Shown piece after piece: positions 47,601 through 56,886 of a DNA stretch of 64,000 bases. The notes under the pieces are model-generated. The model searched no databases and had not been told where the DNA came from. It worked only from the letters and a program-made list of their open reading frames with translations. Source of the DNA: Ptychodera flava (Eukaryota > Hemichordata > Enteropneusta > Ptychoderidae); NCBI RefSeq assembly GCF_041260155.1, contig NC_091947.1, positions 36,342,032 through 36,406,031 of the forward strand, read 5' to 3'. How positions within the stretch are numbered: position 1 is the first letter of the stretch; the number at the start of each line of letters is the position of its first letter. A program made the translations under genes and the position numbers.

Positions 47601-48349
47601 AATTGGGCATCAGCTGACAGCAAACAAAAATTTAATTCTCATCTTGGCTACAAATTTGTATCACAGGATCTTGCAAAGAGTTTATTTGTAACCAACTTCA
47701 AATTCTTTGCTGTACTAGAAATTAAAATTCAAAAAATGTAATTCCAATATCCATGACTTGTGTACATATGTTTGAAATACTTGACTTTAATTCGTACATC
47801 TTTCCTGCATATCATCAATCTTTACACAACGATATTCTCAACTGGGATGTCAATTTTCATAGTTTATTTCTGACATGCTGCAGTTTTGAAAGACTGGTTT
47901 CTAGGAGGTGACTTTTACATTCTAATGAACAGCTTAGGTGGTAAATTTGTATCTAAGATTGAAAGGATGGCATGTTCTTCCTAACAATTCCCTCTGACTT
48001 GAATTCCATGCATTATTTCTCATTTCTCATGTAGGTGTACCATGGATTACAGCTGCTAGGCCAGGCTTTAATGGATGTACAGAAAACCTTGGAGACATGC
48101 CTGGAAACTGACATTGCAAAAGCCATAGAGAAATTCATTGGTGATCTCATCAAATGTACCAAATCAGATTGCCTGGATTTCACCATTGATATTTTGGAAG
48201 AGTTGCTGATTATCTTGTATGAGGACATCTATGAGATATTTGGTGACATTCACGCTGCCTCCAATTCATTCCGCTTAATCAAGGCCTATGAGCAGGGAGG
48301 TTTGTGCATTGGTAGGGTTGTCCAGGCCTGTATATCTTCACCTCTATGA
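32683..48349 (+). CDS. Secreted PLL-type beta-propeller / Ig-like / helical-domain protein, 7 exons
   Basis: Exons: 32683-33379, 39339-39627, 42173-42326, 42608-42774, 44680-44816, 45432-45598, 48035-48349. All have GT/AG junctions and compatible phases, giving about 641 residues and a TGA stop. Residues 1-17 form a signal peptide (MIALLFAVLFSLTSS). Residues 25-380 hold repeated beta-propeller blades of the PLL-lectin type: WSKWISL, QVFVQASDGQIWYIEQ, LEVFILGTDGHVHHIYQ, GVWSKLG, and GSLWHTWQ followed by WNNWQKVG. Such propellers bind fucose or related sugars in bacterial and fungal lectins. Residues 381-485 form an Ig/FN3-like domain (LTVSWSVP, DWIGIYPHSANNNRYVDYRY, GKYDVRYLVN). Residues 486-641 are mainly helical with several cysteines (VYHGLQLLGQALMDVQKTLE). 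N-glycosylation sequons (NSS, NRT, NLT, NGS, NET) fit secretion. Function is inferred as a secreted glycan-binding protein. The family of the last domain was not recognised. Confidence 0.88.
33400..35440. other. First part of intron 1 of the propeller gene, no gene seen
   Basis: AT-rich intron sequence with no clear exon or repeat. Short frames have no known family. Confidence 0.4.
35445..36748. mobile_element. 1.3-kb TIR element (GGAGCC family), copy 1
   Basis: The ends are inverted: GGAGCCGTCATCATTTAC at the left and, strand-reversed, GGAGCCGGCATTATTTAC at the right. Inside, a roughly 140-bp module with ttgagaaattgatgtgtgca and gtgcaatctgagaggtgttt is repeated about four times with C- or G-rich spacers. 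A second, inverted copy lies at about 53330-54659. No transposase frame is seen, so it is nonautonomous. The superfamily is uncertain because no target duplication is clear. Confidence 0.8.
36749..38884. other. Middle of intron 1, no gene seen; small tandem repeat at about 37850-37925
   Basis: A 25-bp phrase, tgcaaagccctaagtcatgg plus ccatg, is repeated three times near 37850-37925. The rest is unique-looking AT-rich sequence. Confidence 0.5.
38885..39115. repeat. Dispersed repeat, copy B (partner at 27015-27245)
   Basis: Same order of phrases as copy A: gacagagaaaataaagatta, gtatgttgtgcattcaaata, gcttgtttcttttatgatca, aggaaatactgcagc, and catggtccaaatcagtgagc. It lies in intron 1 of the propeller gene just before exon 2. 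Confidence 0.7.
39926..40452. repeat. 19-bp minisatellite with TGACTCA in most units, left block
   Basis: The unit atctgactcaaatcagaca recurs about 27 times, with variants tgtgactcg and agata. It lies in intron 2 of the propeller gene. Each typical unit holds the AP-1/TRE consensus TGACTCA and a small dyad (ctgactcaaatcag). The array continues at 41732 after a LINE insertion. Confidence 0.97.
40452..41731 (+). mobile_element. 5'-truncated LINE (Jockey-like superfamily) inserted into the minisatellite
   Basis: Frames read SITIVGMQITNTLSSIDRTL, then CLPAAFHGCELWSLTKNEL, LEKSQRYAAKIIQGFPIRT and ALGLISIEAYIDKCKLLFLE. Last comes a block ending in VCFKCQNTVDDVLTHLLTSC, a CxxC-H-C zinc-like motif, with a stop at 41565-41567. 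This is the region after the reverse transcriptase in LINEs known from molluscs and other invertebrates. Frame changes occur near 40605 and after LFLE near 40905 in a T-run. The 3' end is aataaagaaac plus (CAA)n. Only a 4-base ACTC could serve as target duplication. The mix of a long intact frame (156 residues at 41097-41567) and two breaks suggests moderate age. Confidence 0.85.
41732..41837. repeat. 19-bp TGACTCA minisatellite, right block
   Basis: About 5.5 units of actcaaatcagacaatctg directly follow the (CAA)n tail of the LINE. They match the left block almost perfectly. Confidence 0.96.
42933..44260. other. Intron 4 of the propeller gene, no gene seen
   Basis: A frame at 42933-43202 of 89 residues has no known family. 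Small palindromic bits occur but no clear element. Confidence 0.35.
44265..44408. mobile_element. Hairpin element, family H, copy 1 (intron 4)
   Basis: The left arm tagcaataacccccttcgca ... tatacactcgattttggtac pairs with gtaccaaaatatcgtgtata ... gcggcaggggttattgct. The loop lies near gcactcgacgatcggctcgt. A second hairpin with the same layout is at 46495-46636. Confidence 0.75.
45275..45342. repeat. 34-bp direct duplication in intron 5
   Basis: The phrase cattccaatctgtaggtaaa plus gtatctgcattgac occurs twice in tandem. The copies are identical, so it is recent. Confidence 0.9.
46039..46065. repeat. Small perfect hairpin in intron 6
   Basis: ccgtggtatatt pairs with aatataccacgg around a loop of three bases. 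Confidence 0.8.
46125..46494 (-). mobile_element. 3' end of a CR1/L2-like LINE in intron 6
   Basis: On the minus strand the frame reads LGRTLRSTAEGAAI, then DRSFSVCAPRLWNRLPPKLR and VFKSHLKTYLFKESY, the typical C-terminal block of CR1/L2-type ORF2. After the stop come a short untranslated part (gccttgagatgtcttttaca) and a tail of (ATT)n at 46128-46145. The 5' side is cut by the hairpin element starting at 46495. Confidence 0.85.
46495..46636. mobile_element. Hairpin element, family H, copy 2 (intron 6)
   Basis: The left arm tagcaataaattacccaaca ... tataccacttgattttgacc pairs with ggtcaaaatctcgtgatata ... gctgggtgtgctttattgct. The loop lies near tgcactcgctatagcttgtgc. It abuts the LINE fragment at its left. 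Confidence 0.75.
47211..47364. repeat. 30-bp tandem repeat, 5 units, in intron 6
   Basis: The unit ctaatttactccatgatggg plus tgcaattcca recurs five times; the first and last have attgg. Because 30 is a multiple of three, all frames stay open and give false proteins. Confidence 0.95.
47365..48034. other. End of intron 6, no gene seen
   Basis: AT-rich intron sequence leading to the acceptor tctcatgtag at 48025-48034. Confidence 0.4.
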
Positions 48350-48855
48350 TTGGCAGATTAACCCCTTTGTTGCCATGGTTACTTCGTTAAAATAAGAAGT
48401 TCTGTTGTATGTTAAACCTGCATCAAACATGAGATCCATTTAGTTTTTTTTCTTAAAATGCCAAAGAAATGCAAGATTTATCACCTTTCTGAGCAGTGAA
48501 TTTTAAAAGTGCTGTAGTTTGCGAGCAATCTCTTGTTGCCATGGATATTTGGTTGAGATGGGATGTGCTTCTTCACATCGCTAGATACCATTACCACACA
48601 CTGAATCACATCAATCTTGTCTAATGCATCATCAAATCATCTACTATTTCATCATTTTCAGAATGCAAAGTTTTAGTAAAAATTCTTTTAGTTCCTTGAT
48701 TTCAACCACATAGTGAAGTGGTGAGGATTCATGGTGCTATTTACACAAATGCTATAAAAGTAAGGATTTTTGATTTTTAAACATGCAAAATTTTTTAATT
48801 ACTTTAACATGTAAACTTGTTAAAACTGTGGCTAAAGAAGTAATTGTTTTTTTTT

Positions 48856-50383
48856 AGCTACTATAGACTATAGTCTATAGAAGCTATTGGGATGGGTATC
48901 CGTCCGGCGTCCGTCGTCAGTCTGTATGTATGTATGTATGTATGTATGTATGTATGTCCGTTTGTGAGGCGTCCGACCACTCAAATATCTTGAGAACCGC
49001 AGTACTTACTGATTTGATATTTGTTGTGTAGATGAAAAATATGATTTTGAGAAACAAGTTTTTTTAATTTTTTGATATTGTTGAAAATAGGCAAATTAAT
49101 GCCAAAAAGGCGTTTTTGGTAAAAAATCTTCTTCTTCATAACCGCTGGTCAGACAGCTTTGTTATTTGGTATACAGGTCCCTAGGGATAACCGAACTTAG
49201 ATTTGTTCAAATTGTGATGAAATATGCAAAGGTGTATTTTTAAGGAATTTTTTTGTCATTTTTGGTCAAAATTGACTTACATTGTATGTAATTCTTGACT
49301 GTATAAACCCTATCAATTCACCCTGAAAAAAATAATTAATATGATTTTAAATAATTGAATTAATTAAGAAATCATCAAAGCCAAAATAATTTTAGTGTGG
49401 AATTATCAGAAAGTTCAACTTTTTTGACAGTTCATAGTGAAATGCTTACCATCTTGGAGGATTAAAACATGTAAAGGCAACTTTCCTGAATCCCAACTTT
49501 GATTATTCTGAACCACCATTTATGTTATCTAAAAGAAATTGCTCATAATAGTTTGTCATGATAGGGTGGTCAAATAAATAGAGATAGAGAAAGTTCTAAT
49601 TTCCATTTATGGTTGACTTGGTAAGGATAAAATAAGATTACTTTTTGAGGAAAAATAGAGTGGTCAATTAAAAGAGTGGTCAAAGTGATAGGGTTTTTAT
49701 GGTAAAGCTGGGCTGTAAGATTTCTCATGTGCTATTTATAGCAATTATGCAATCTGTGTAAACAGTGCAATGAAAGTGTAACATGATTCCTTATAATGCT
49801 TTTGATGACCTTGAACTTCTTAAGTTTCAAACATTTGTCTCTTCAGTGTGCTTTCTCTGACTACGTACAGTCTCAACTTATTCAACAGAACTTACTTACA
49901 ATGTTAATTTGAAAGTTAAAATGTGCTTGGTTAATAGGATAAAAATACTGATATTAAAAGATACCCTGCTCAAGATTCTTTATAACCTGACAGATATGCT
50001 GTTTTTTATGATGTAAATCTTGATTTAAGCAAGTCTTGTTTACTTTATTAGAATGTAATTAATACTCGTTTATTTGCTATTATTGACTAATATAGTCTGA
50101 TGAAATATGCAAATCTGTATTTTTACGGAATTTTTTCCATTTTTGGTCAGGCCATCCTGAAATGAGCTATCAAAGATATCCACCTCTTCATCAATACATG
50201 TGTCACAAAAGGTTATTCTCTACATAACACAGCAGAGCTCTGTCAACTGTTGAGTCGCTTGGTTTTTCAAAACCGCTGGTCAGACAGCTTTAATATTTGG
50301 TTTACAGGTCCCTAGGATGACCTTAGTGAGATAATTTCATACAGTCAGGAAATACTTAATTTGTATCCATGTCTATAGTAGCT
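48856..50383. mobile_element. TIR element AGCTACTATAGAC, copy 1 (1.53 kb)
   Basis: It begins AGCTACTATAGAC-TATAGTC and ends GTCTATAGTAGCT, a 13-bp perfect inverted repeat. The first 40 bases form a small palindrome (tagactatagtcta). It carries (GTAT)n near 48925-48955, a stretch shared with the 24-kb tandem block (gccaaaaaggcgtttttggt) and aagagtggtcaaagtgatag. No transposase frame is visible. A second copy at 51901-55271 shares nearly the whole sequence and also the 3' flank cagggactttggccct, so the true border may lie a few bases further right. Confidence 0.8.
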
Positions 50384-51004
50384 TCAGGGACTTTGGCCCT
50401 ATGTTTTTTTTTAACTGGGAGTCTGATTTTAGTTTCAAGGAGGGTAAACATTAAAGGCAAGATTGAAGAAACCCGTAACAATTAAACATCATGATTCTAC
50501 AGGGTGTAATTATTTTACTAAGCTATGGAAGGCCCCCTAAGAAAACTCAGTTGTTTTCACGATGCAAATTGGGCCCAGTTTAATTCAGGTAAACCACTTT
50601 CATACATGATTTGTCTCGGCAGACACCAACATTATCCTTTTAAGTAGTACTTCATTTTAAAATACTATCTTGTAACTTTGAAAATAGGTAGACTGTCTCA
50701 TAGTCATAGTATCGTTTTTGGTCTTTTTCAGGACAATTTTTTTATCTTTTTTAACAGTGAAATTCACATTTTAAAAAAGTCATTTATCAGTATCATTGCG
50801 CACATGTACTTTTGTAGCAATTTCCAGAACGAAGATTTTTCCAGGGGAAATATGTGCAGTTTTAACTATCATATTGGGCAATTGTTCCTACTTTTTGTAA
50901 TGGGAATAGAAGCACATATTGAGGTGTGATATTTGTATATGTAGGAATTTCATCAGGGAAAAAAATCAAACTTTTGCAATTAAATTAAATGGTGTTGTTC
51001 TTAT
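50384..51004. other. Spacer between transposons, no gene seen
   Basis: A frame of 83 residues at 50678-50929 has no recognised family. Confidence 0.35.
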
Positions 51005-51536
51005 CAGGGCTTGAAATAATACCTGTCTGCCTGTCCCGGACAAGTGAAATTTGGCCTGGGACAAGTAGTTTTGAAAAGTACTTGTCCAAGTGGACAGGGA
51101 GGTTTTTTCAGCCTGCAACCAGTATTTCAACCTATTGACTACAGCAAATATTCATAAGTTTAAATTTATATACCTTTTATATACCTTTTACAATTTTGAA
51201 AATCATTATTTGGATATTTACCTGTCAGAAAAAAAGTAAAAGAAAGTTCGATAATATCTAATCACTATTTACAGGAGGCAGCCATATTGATTTATTAAAG
51301 GTCACGTCTCAAATCTCTTAGATTGGGAGATTCTCAGAGCTATCTCGACACTGATGGCGCTGTTACGCTAGTTTGCATTATGATACAGGCATAAGTTTGT
51401 TGAATTGAATTGAAACTAGTATAGTTTCTTAGAATAAATTATGCCATTTTGGACAGGTACTTTTCTCACTGGGACAGGTACTTTTATTTTGACTTGTCCA
51501 GTGGACAGGTGGTTGAAAAAAAGTATTTTGAGCCTG
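51005..51536. mobile_element. hAT-like MITE, 532 bp
   Basis: It opens CAGGGCTTGAAATAATACC and closes, strand-reversed, CAGGCTCAAAATACTTTTT. Long subterminal repeats of the phrase tgtccn(g)tggacag occur on both sides. The 8-bp flanks are gttcttat (50997-51004) and ctgcttat (51537-51544), six of eight matching. The CAGGG-type end and 8-bp duplication fit the hAT superfamily. No transposase is present. Confidence 0.75.
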
Positions 51537-53249
51537 CTGCTTATTCAAAACTTAGATTTTGCATCCACTGAGGTGATGTAGTATGTTTTTTTTTTTCAAA
51601 TCAAGACATGATCAATGTAACAAAGATAGTGTGTTAATGAAGAAGTGTCAATAAAATGTAAAACCACTTTATCATTAGTGACCTCAGTATTATTGATGAC
51701 TGTTTTTATGCCCACATGTCTGCTTTGTGTGTTGTGCAAATGATGATGTATTTTGTACAATACTGTCTCATATTTTCTGAAAGTAGTCAAGATATACGTA
51801 TTTCAGTTATTTCCTGTTACCTTTTTGAGGCTGCATGGTTGAGGTGCCATAGGCTGGTTAAGTTCCAGAAAAAAATTTTCAGTGACATGGTATTGTTTTT
51901 AGCTACTATAGACTATAGTCTATAGAAGCTATTGGGATGGGTATCCGTCCGGCGTCAGTTTGTATGTATGTATGTATGTATGTATGTATGTATGTATGTA
52001 TGTCCGTTTGTGAGGCGTCCGTCCACTCAAATATCTTGAGAACCGCAGTACTTACTGATTTGATATTTGTTGTGTAGATGAAAAATACAATTTTGAGAAA
52101 CTATTTTTTTTAATTTTTTGATATTGTTGAAATAGGCAAATTAATGCCAAAAAAGGCGTTTTTGGTAAAAATCTTCTTCTTCATAACCGCTGGTCAGACA
52201 GCTTTGTTATTTGGTATACAGGTCCCTAGGGGTAACCAACTTAGACTTGTTTAAATTGTGATGAAATATGCAAATCTGTATTTTTAAGGAATTTTTTTTT
52301 CATTTTTGGTCAAAATTTGACTTACATTGTATGTAATTCTTGTACTGTATAAACCCTATCAATTCACCCAGAAAAAAATAATTAATATGATTTTAAATAA
52401 TTGAATTAATTAGGAAATCATCAAAGCCAAATAATTTTAGTGTAGAATTATCAGAAATTCAACTTTTTTTGACAGTTCATAGTGAAATGCTTACCATCTT
52501 GGAGGATTAAAACATGTAAAGGCAACTTTCCTGAATCCCAACTTTGACATATTCTGAACCGTCATTTATTGTGCCCTGTATGTTATCTAAAAGGAATTGC
52601 TCAAAATAGTCAATAGAGATAGAGATAGAGATAGAGAAAGTTCTAATTTCCATTTATGGTTGACTTGGTAAGGATAAAATAAATTACTTTTTGAGGAAAA
52701 AAATAGAGTGGTCAATTAAAAGAGTGGTCAAAGTGATAGGGTTTTTTATGGTAAGGGGTACACCATTTGATTTCTGGGGGGGGGGTATGGAGGATTTTGA
52801 GAAAAAAAAAATTTGTCGCCAGGTGAGATAGTAGAAAAAAAAAATTGATCCTGTCATGGCCTGAGAAAAAAATTGTCATAACAGACAGAAGTGAAAAAAA
52901 AAGTTGTCACAATGCACCAGAAATTAGCAAAATTTGGAAACCCTATTCTCATGTAATTCTTTGCCGGCGCGCCGCCATAGGCGGCGCAAATGTTTTTAAC
53001 ACAAGCAATTCTTATGTTTTTTTCCCAGCACTTATGATATAAGCATGCACTACATAGGTCTACTTTACACCTCAGTGAACTCAATGTTTTCCTTCCCTTT
53101 ACTGACCCAAGAAATCATATTTCAGGATTTCTGTTGCAATATCTCAATGGCATAGGCACTATCTAAAGGGGACTTTTTGACTTCTGTAAATTGTGAAAAT
53201 TTTAAAACACATGACAGGAGTCATAAACTAGTGTTAAAATCAATATATT

Positions 53250-53290
53250 ATTCTCTCAATATATATATATATATATATATATTCAGAGAA
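53250..53290. repeat. (TA)n tract with inverted flanks
   Basis: attctctcaatatat is followed by a TA run and attcagagaataatt, so the flanks attctc/gagaat can pair around the TA run. Confidence 0.6.
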
Positions 53291-53329
53291 TAATTAGGAA
53301 GATGTACAAGTTGACAATGAAAATTGAGG

Positions 53330-54659
53330 AACAACAAATATAATGAAATACAAGGGAGGGGGTCACTAAAAAAATTGAAAACTTCAGGGGGGCGTTACTC
53401 AAAATGTGGAGAGGAAGAAGGGAGGGGGGGTGGGGTTACTCAATTTTTTTTTGCGAAGTAAATTGAAACACATCTCAGATTGCGCCATTGCACACATCCA
53501 TTTCTCAAAATTTTAAATGCGAGAGGGGGGCACCCCCTCTCGTGCTCTCCCCCCTTGGGTCTTCTAACAGTTTTACTGGTAAAAGACAAATTTAAAGTAC
53601 CTATTGGATTGCACTACACTGCACCGTGGCGCACATCAATTTCTCAAAATTTTCACAGGATCTAGGACAAAACTGAACTGTTGTGAATTCATCCTTTATT
53701 ATCACAGAAACATGTTTTCATTTACCTCAGTTCAATGACCATTTTGACAGTTAAACATACCATATTCATGCTTTTCATTAGAAGCTGGCAGCTGGAGAAA
53801 TGACACAAGAAGGTCACAGATTTTCCGTTCCTGTATATTTATTTATCTCCAGTCTCTGGCAAACAACTGTTTTTCACAAATTGTATTGTCATTTTTTTGG
53901 TTGTTGAATATTGTGACACAAACACTGATCATGCATAAAATGTAAAAAAATATTGCAGTGTTCAATGTCATTTTCAAACAGTTTTACCGAGTGCAAAATA
54001 ACCTGAAACTCCTCTCAGATTGCACCATTAAACACATCAATTTCCCAAAATTTCCAATACGAGAGGGGGAAACCCCCTCTCGTGCTCTCCCCCTTGGGGT
54101 GTTCTAACAGTTTCACTTAGTAAAAAAATTAAAAAACACCTCTCAGATTGCACCAGACTGCACCGTTGCACACATCAATATCTTAAAAATTCCATGCAAG
54201 ATAGGGGAAAGCCCCTGTGACACTTTCCCCCTAAGCCTCTCGCGTGTTCTTCCCCTGTACTTTCAAATTCTGCCCGGTCAGATATCCTAGTGAAAACCTT
54301 GTCATAATACCCATCCAAATTAAACAATATACTATATGGTTAGATACTGCGTGAGCTTTTATATCTATATTTTATTGTGACTTACAATTTCATTTTGATG
54401 GTTCACCTTTTTTGAACCATCATGAGATAACTGATGATAGTCTAGCACAGTACATCAGGATTTCAAAGGTCTTTACTGTTGCTGTATTTTGTAAATGTTA
54501 CAAATACATGTATTTGTATTTAACTTTTCTAAGTGGGGGGATCAGTCAAAATTTCAGAGTTAGAGAGGGGAGTTGCTCAAATTCATCATGGTTGACGGGG
54601 GGGGGGGGGGGGGGTCACTTAAAATTTCTGAGTTTCAGGCCGTAAATAATGACGGCTCC
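53330..54659 (-). mobile_element. 1.3-kb TIR element (GGAGCC family), copy 2, inverted and nested
   Basis: The right edge reads gtaaataatgacggctcc (54642-54659), the reverse complement of the family's 5' TIR. Modules such as cctctcagattgcaccatt, ttttactggtaaaag and ctctcgtgctctcccccttgg repeat in reverse order relative to 35445-36748. The distal TIR is not recognisable and the edge near 53330 is approximate. Confidence 0.75.
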
Positions 54660-55271
54660 TTATACAGCGCATCACAAACTTGATGACAAAGAAAAAAAAT
54701 TTGCATTGCTACTCCATTTGAAAAAAAAAATTGATGCAGCTCTGACAGTAGAAAAAAAAAATTGCTGTCACTGTGACAGGAAAAAAAAATTTGCTCCCAT
54801 ACCCATTTCCTCCATACCCCCCCCCCCAAAAAAAAAATCAAATGGTTCTCCCCTAAAGCTGGGCTGTATAAAGATTCCTCATGTGCTGTTTATAGCAATT
54901 ATGCAATCTGTGTAAACAGTGCAATGAAAGTGTAACATGATTCCTTATAATGCTTTTGATGACCTTGAACTTCTTAAGTTTCAAACCTTTGTCTCTTCAG
55001 TGTGCTTTCTCTGAGTATGTAGTCTCAACTTATTAAACAGAACTCACAATGTTAATCAAAGATATCCACCTTCTTCATCAATACATGTGTCACAAAAGGT
55101 TATTCTCTACATAACTCAACAGAGCTCTGTCAACTGTTGAGTTGCTTGTTCTTTCAAAACCGCTGGTCAGACAGCTTTAATATTTAGTTTACTTGTCCGT
55201 AGGATGACCTTAGTGAGATAATTTCATACAGTAAGGAAATACTTAATTTTGTATCCATGTCTATAGTAGCT

Positions 55272-56400
55272 TCAGGGACTTTGGCCCTGTTTTTTCATCA
55301 TCACAGTTATATGACAAAGAGGGCCATGTAAGTCATACTTTGATTGTATATTATATAATAGACAGACATCCAATGACTATGATGTGTATTCAATATTTAA
55401 CTTTTTTTATTTGGCATTTCACATAATTATTTGTGGTATTAACATTTGGCAGTGCAAATCTGCATGTTGTCTAAAGCTTATTGTCATCCTGTATGTGGGC
55501 AAATCACATGAAGTTGAATTAATTATTCTGATGGCTTATGAGTGACCTCAGTAAATATTGCAGTGGCATGTCAATGCCACAAAATCGAGATTGCTTCTGA
55601 ATAAGACAAGAATGGTGATCATTTCAGATACAGATTCCAATTCTTCTAGTAAACTGGTGAGATTGTATGGTTGTCTGCTGTATCGTCATTACATGAATCC
55701 TGTCACATAACTGAGATTGTAGGGTGGTCTGCTGTATCGTCATTACATGAATCCTGTCACATAACTGAGGTGTCTGTCTAACCTAGTGAAAAGAAGCTGA
55801 ATTGGTGATAAGTGTGCTCTTTGGAGATTTTTTGTCCATCACATCACAGGATCTAGTACTCTTATTCTACAGGATTTCTGGTGTTATTTGTAAATTGTTG
55901 TCCTCCATGATTTATATCACAATATCTGGAATGTAGGAATACCCTGTAGGCCCACTGAAAAGGACCTGAGAAAGATAACTGCTGCTATTGATTTTATTGA
56001 AATAATCAGAAAGAATTAAAGGGCAAGTAACTGTAATTTTTGATGACTTTTTCACTATTAGTGCTTGCAATGGCAACCAAACTTTCTTGTCCTACTCCCT
56101 ACAGTATGCTGAGATACAAAGCATACAGCTTGTCAGCTCAACCTGTACATGTATTAACGGCATTGTTATCATTGATAATTGAATTCTGGTCCCGACTACA
56201 ATTCAAATGTAAACAAGAACAGTGTAGTCTACATGTATAGACATTATTAGCAAGCTAAATAATGATTTGACGAGTAGGATAAGAACTTACAATTGACAAA
56301 CAAAAGCAAAACTAGTGAAAAATCAAAAGTTATAGCATAGACAGTAGAGGGGGTGTCTATGGTTACAGCTACTGTTTGTTACAGGTATACTTGTGTCTTC
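55272..56400. other. Intergenic sequence with one 54-bp duplication, no gene seen
   Basis: At about 55660-55767 the phrase ggtctgctgtatcgtcatta plus catgaatcctgtcacataac occurs twice in tandem. No exon was recognised. Confidence 0.5.
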
Positions 56401-56416
56401 CAATAAGTAATGTACG

Positions 56417-56664
56417 TTAAAGGGATATAGTCGTCGAAACTGCGCTCAAAGGTCGTATTGGGACCCATACGACCCATGGCAACAATGTAGCCAAGGCACA
56501 ATGGTGATTGATGACAGTTAAAACATGTCTGTCATAATCTATCATCGTATAATTTAAATGTTGCTGCTATGATGATGAGGTGCATCTTGATATCGTGCAC
56601 AAAATACATTGTTTGTAAACAAGAAACTCGCACAGGTGGAGTTCCGACGACTATATCCCTTTAA
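56417..56664. mobile_element. TTAA-flanked MITE, family 2, with 16-bp perfect TIRs
   Basis: TTAA at 56417-56420 and 56661-56664 flanks AGGGATATAGTCGTCG and its exact inverse (CGACGACTATATCCCT). The interior of about 208 bases is noncoding. The TTAA duplication is piggyBac-like. The perfect ends suggest recent movement. Confidence 0.85.
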
Positions 56665-56886
56665 TGTACATACATTGTCAATGCGGCTGGAGGAAAAGCT
56701 TAATCAAGAAAGCTAACATTAAAATCACCAAATCATCTCTTTCCTTATGTGATTGTTTACATAAACTTATTTCCCTCCAAAAATAAAAGCAAGGATGACA
56801 AAACAGGATCATAAGTTCAAAGTATTTGACCGACAACCTGGCTAGAGAATTAATAAATCATCACTAGCTTTGTCCATCAGCTGCTA

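Larger units (their letters stand above)
52755..54853. mobile_element. Harbinger-like element with TAA target duplication, nested in copy 2
   Basis: TAA flanks it at 52752-52754 and 54854-54856. The termini are GGGGTACACCATTTGATTT at the left and, strand-reversed, GGGGAGAACCATTTGATTT at the right. Both continue into a poly-G stretch, tatggagga and poly-A/ttgtc modules for over 100 bp. The TAA duplication and GG-rich TIRs fit PIF/Harbinger. No transposase frame is seen. It carries a further element at about 53330-54659. Confidence 0.78.
51901..55271. mobile_element. TIR element AGCTACTATAGAC, copy 2, interrupted by nested insertions
   Basis: It starts AGCTACTATAGAC and ends GTCTATAGTAGCT like copy 1. 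The left part (51901-52754) and right part (54854-55271) join exactly to copy 1 sequence at atggtaa/agctggg. The 2.1 kb between them is a Harbinger-like insertion. A piece found in copy 1 near 50080-50190 is partly missing. Confidence 0.82.
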
